Shown here: positions 61,767 to 64,000 of the stretch, piece by piece
Position numbering within the stretch: position 1 is the stretch's first letter
Layout of the letters: each line of letters starts with the position of its first letter
Assembly (NCBI RefSeq): GCF_947496995.1
Contig: NZ_CANMFD010000003.1
Coordinates: forward strand, 1 to 64,000
Length of the DNA: 64,000 bases
Origin: an uncultured Roseibium sp.
Lineage (GTDB): Bacteria > Pseudomonadota > Alphaproteobacteria > Rhizobiales > Stappiaceae
Direction of reading: 5' to 3'
Notes under the pieces: model-generated
The model's database searches: none
The model's input: only the letters and a program-made list of their open reading frames with translations
Told to the model about the DNA's origin: nothing
Position numbers and translations under genes: made by a program

Positions 61767-62330
61767 TTGGAACCCCGCGCACACGCACTGGCTTTCGGAA
61801 AAGCCGCAATGATCGCCATCTGGATGAGCTTCTGCTTTGCACCTGTCGTTTCTACACCGGGGCTTGCGGACACGGGCGTCGCCGCACGCGCCCTCCCCTC
61901 CGCGCAGCTGGTGGGCAAGGGACGAATGACGTTCCTTGGTTTCAAGGTCTTTGACGCCGAACTTTACGCCCCGCAGGGGAGCTACAGTCGCAGCGGCCCG
62001 TACGCACTGAAGCTGACCTACCTGCGCAATTTCAAGGGCAAGGCAATCGCCGACCGCTCGGCGGAAGAAATCCGCAAGCAGGGCGGCACCCCGCCGGACA
62101 AACTGTCGTCCTGGACCCGTCAGATGACGGCGATTTTCCCGGACGTTTCTGCAGGACAATCGATCACCGGCGTCCGCACCTCGCAGGGCAGCACCGACTT
62201 TTATCAGGGCAAGAGGAAGCTCGGGACGATTGCCGATCCTGACTTCACCCGCAGTTTCTTTGATATCTGGCTGGGTGGACAGACCCGCAACCCGCAACTG
62301 CGCGCGAAGCTGGTCGGGTCCGGTTCTTGA
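61767..62330 (+). CDS. Chalcone isomerase-like domain protein
   Basis: A TTG start with a strong GGAGGG ribosome binding site gives 187 residues. A signal or anchor segment (AMIAIWMSFCFAPVVSTPGLA) precedes the domain LVGKGRMTFLGFKVFDAELYAPQGSY, ALKLTYLRNFKGKAIADRSAEEIRKQGG, and FFDIWLGGQTRNPQLRAKLVG. This pattern fits the bacterial chalcone-isomerase-like family. In other proteobacteria the family clusters with genes for unusual fatty-acid modification, but its function is not established. The next gene, an MFS permease, begins in the stop codon region (TTGA overlap). Confidence 0.85.
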   Translation: MEPRAHALAFGKAAMIAIWMSFCFAPVVSTPGLADTGVAARALPSAQLVGKGRMTFLGFKVFDAELYAPQGSYSRSGPYALKLTYLRNFKGKAIADRSAEEIRKQGGTPPDKLSSWTRQMTAIFPDVSAGQSITGVRTSQGSTDFYQGKRKLGTIADPDFTRSFFDIWLGGQTRNPQLRAKLVGSGS

Positions 62331-63676
62331 AGCAGCAGGCGGATCGTCACACGACTGCGGAAGGATTACCCCTCGACACTGCCGGTTCGGACGACCGGCC
62401 TGATGACACGACGGTGCCCGAGCTGACGCTCGGATCACTGTCAGGCTATGGCGTGATGGCCTTTCCCCTCGCCTTCGCCGGATTGCCGATCTACCTGCAT
62501 GCGCCCGATTTCTACGCGCTCACACTACAGCTGCCTTTGACGGCGCTGGGAACCGCCCTGTTGGCGCTGCGGTTGTTCGATGCCATTCAGGACCCGCTTA
62601 TCGGCAGCCTGAGCGACCGCTTTCATCGCTGGAGACATCTCACTCTGCTGCTTGGCGCCTTCCTGCTCGGCACCGGCTTCTGGATGCTGTTTCATCCGGT
62701 GGAACAATCGCCCATGCTCTGGTTCACGCTGTCAGTCCTGATCTGCACGACGGGATATTCCATCGTCGCGATCAATTTCCAGACGCTTGGAGGTCTTTGG
62801 CGGGCAAGCAGCGCAAGCCGCACCAGGATCACGGCGAGCCGAGAGGCGTACGGATTGATCGGCCTGCTGGTCGCCTCTGTCATCCCGCCGGTGTTGACCG
62901 GTTTCTTCGGCACCAGGGCTGCCTTTCACTGGCTCGCGCTCGGATACCTGCCGCTTCTGGCCATCGCCTGTTGGCTGTTGTTCCGCTGGATGCGCACCGC
63001 TCCGCTCATTGTTCCAAGCTCTTCGCGGATATCGGCCGGATGGGTCCGGCTGATGACCGACCGCTGGCGCGCAACCTTCTTCTCGCTGGTACTTCTGAAC
63101 ACCTTCGCAAGTGCCATTCCGGCGGTTCTGGTACTGTTTTTCGTTCGCGACAGGCTGGGTGCCGAAAGTTATACCGGTTTGTTCCTGCTGATCTATTTTC
63201 TTTCAGGCGCGGCTTCGCTTCCTCTCTGGACGAGGGTTGCGGGCAAGTACGGCAAACTGCGGGCCTGGCAGATGGCGCTGGCCACCGCAGTCGTCACCTT
63301 CTGCTGGGCCGGACTGCTGGCAGGTGGGGATGTCATCGCCTACGCGCTCGTCTGTGCCCTGTCCGGCTTCGCCCTCGGAGCGGATCTGGCTCTGCCGCCT
63401 GCCATCCTGGCGGACCATATCGAAGCCGATGACCGGGAATGGGAAGCCTCGCGCCTGTTTTCCGTCATGGCCTTTGTCTCCAAGCTGTCGCTGGCGGCAG
63501 CCACAGGTCTCACTCTACCTCTCCTGGGCTTTTTCGGTTACCATCCGGGAGGTCCCATGACCTCCGACCTCGGCCTTCTGTTGAGCCTGACCTATGCCGG
63601 TTTGCCATGCGTTTTGAAACTCATCGCTCTTGCAGGATTGCTTCTGTTCCACAAGGATCTGGCAAGGAACAGATAG
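62327..63676 (+). CDS. MFS/GPH-type transporter
   Basis: A 449-residue polytopic protein with about 12 hydrophobic segments. The family motif LRLFDAIQDPLIGSLSDRFHRWR is close to that of the MelB-like GPH cation symporters, and a second is AYALVCALSGFALGADLALPPAILADHIEADD. The start is TTG at 62327, overlapping the previous stop codon (TTGA), so translation is coupled to the chalcone-isomerase-like gene. The substrate is unknown. Confidence 0.85.
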   Translation: MKQQADRHTTAEGLPLDTAGSDDRPDDTTVPELTLGSLSGYGVMAFPLAFAGLPIYLHAPDFYALTLQLPLTALGTALLALRLFDAIQDPLIGSLSDRFHRWRHLTLLLGAFLLGTGFWMLFHPVEQSPMLWFTLSVLICTTGYSIVAINFQTLGGLWRASSASRTRITASREAYGLIGLLVASVIPPVLTGFFGTRAAFHWLALGYLPLLAIACWLLFRWMRTAPLIVPSSSRISAGWVRLMTDRWRATFFSLVLLNTFASAIPAVLVLFFVRDRLGAESYTGLFLLIYFLSGAASLPLWTRVAGKYGKLRAWQMALATAVVTFCWAGLLAGGDVIAYALVCALSGFALGADLALPPAILADHIEADDREWEASRLFSVMAFVSKLSLAAATGLTLPLLGFFGYHPGGPMTSDLGLLLSLTYAGLPCVLKLIALAGLLLFHKDLARNR

Positions 63677-63722
63677 GCGAGATGATCTCCCTGCCCCGAA
63701 ACGACAGGATGCACCGCCCGCA

Positions 63723-64000
63723 ATGACGGTAAGACCTCCCCGCACGTTCAGAAAAGAGGATGACCGGGACCCGCTTTCCGCGGCGCTGGAACAGGAGATA
63801 TTGAACGAGAAAGCATCGACGCTTTCCCGGTTGACGGTAAAACTTGAAAAAGCCCTTTCGGACCTGAAAACCGCCGAGAGCACGGCCGACCTGCCTCAAG
63901 AGGACCGCGAACGCCTTGTGGCAGTGGCCGGCGAGGCCCTTTGGCACGTTGTCACCCAGCGGGAACTCTGCGGACTGCGCCAGCACAAGGCCTTCAACGA
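63723..64000 (+). CDS. DUF6665-like protein, C-terminus outside window
   Basis: An ATG at 63723 opens a frame that continues past the right edge (92 codons visible). The sequence begins MTVRPPRTFRKEDDRDPLSAALEQEILNEKASTLSRLTVKLEKALSDL and continues through ERLVAVAGEALWHVVTQRELCGLRQHKAFN. The pattern ALEQEIL.EKASTLSRL and GEALWH..TQRELCGLR fits the small alphaproteobacterial DUF6665 family as I recall it. Function unknown. No strong ribosome binding site is seen. It lies 46 bp after the MFS gene and may be in the same transcript. Confidence 0.65.
   Translation, partial: MTVRPPRTFRKEDDRDPLSAALEQEILNEKASTLSRLTVKLEKALSDLKTAESTADLPQEDRERLVAVAGEALWHVVTQRELCGLRQHKAFN

Noticed and set aside
61347..62438. 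363-codon minus-strand frame over the chalcone-isomerase-like gene
   Set aside because: Antisense to a gene with signal peptide, ribosome binding site and family pattern.

Overview
The window is 64 kb of GC-rich chromosome from an alphaproteobacterium. Gene content and neighbourhoods fit the Hyphomicrobiales, and a marine genus such as Roseibium/Labrenzia/Stappia is my best guess. Evidence for this is the dnaG-rpoD order, a carA/carB pair split by small regulators, an Lrp-ELM1-trxB-LysR block, DUF992/DUF1176/DUF3775 proteins, a possible RirA-type iron box and choline-sulfatase. No rRNA, tRNA or CRISPR array was seen, and no complete transposase gene.

Layout. 1-5963 carries, on the minus strand, a TonB/TolA-like protein running off the left edge, sigma-70 (rpoD), primase (dnaG) and a YqeY-type protein. 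6199-13990 holds carA, a MerR regulator, a small XRE regulator, carB, greA and a membrane protein. 14087-17753 holds an Lrp regulator, an ELM1-like protein, trxB and a LysR regulator whose stop codon lies at the end of a 264-bp MITE. 18087-23645 (mostly minus) holds a PoxB-like enzyme, a candidate small RNA with a CCUCCUCCC loop, MsrP and an EF-G-like GTPase. 24160-29442 is a mixed stretch: secreted proteins, aspartate aminotransferase, a PAS protein, small membrane proteins and a cupin.

29464-33728 is a compact iron/siderophore ABC importer operon behind a TGA-N9-TCA box, ending in an unrecognised protein translationally coupled to the ATPase. 34233-37211 holds DUF3775, a 41-codon membrane peptide, a DUF1624 membrane protein, a choline-kinase-like protein and a SelT/SelW-type redox protein. 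37463-40018 pairs a MerR-CMD operon, driven by a textbook 19-bp-spacer MerR promoter, with divergent choline-sulfatase betC behind a TetR/BetI-like dyad. 41122-48405 is a LacI-controlled sugar operon (dehydrogenase, isomerase, binding protein, two permeases, ATPase) with two palindromic operators. 48770-51604 is a lipoprotein next to a three-domain peptidoglycan hydrolase lacking a signal peptide. 51780-54701 is an extended uvrB.

54720-55381 is a REPtron-like unit: a GIY-YIG nuclease gene between two direct copies of a ~150-bp nested palindrome. The window closes with a small membrane protein, an OmpA protein, DUF1176, a long coiled-coil protein, clpS, a chalcone-isomerase-like protein coupled to an MFS permease, and a partial DUF6665-like gene at the right edge.

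The strongest candidates for something undescribed are the GIY-YIG/palindrome unit, the unknown last gene of the iron operon, the CCUCCUCCC small RNA, and the lipoprotein/peptidoglycan hydrolase pair. All functions are read from sequence alone; no search was run.
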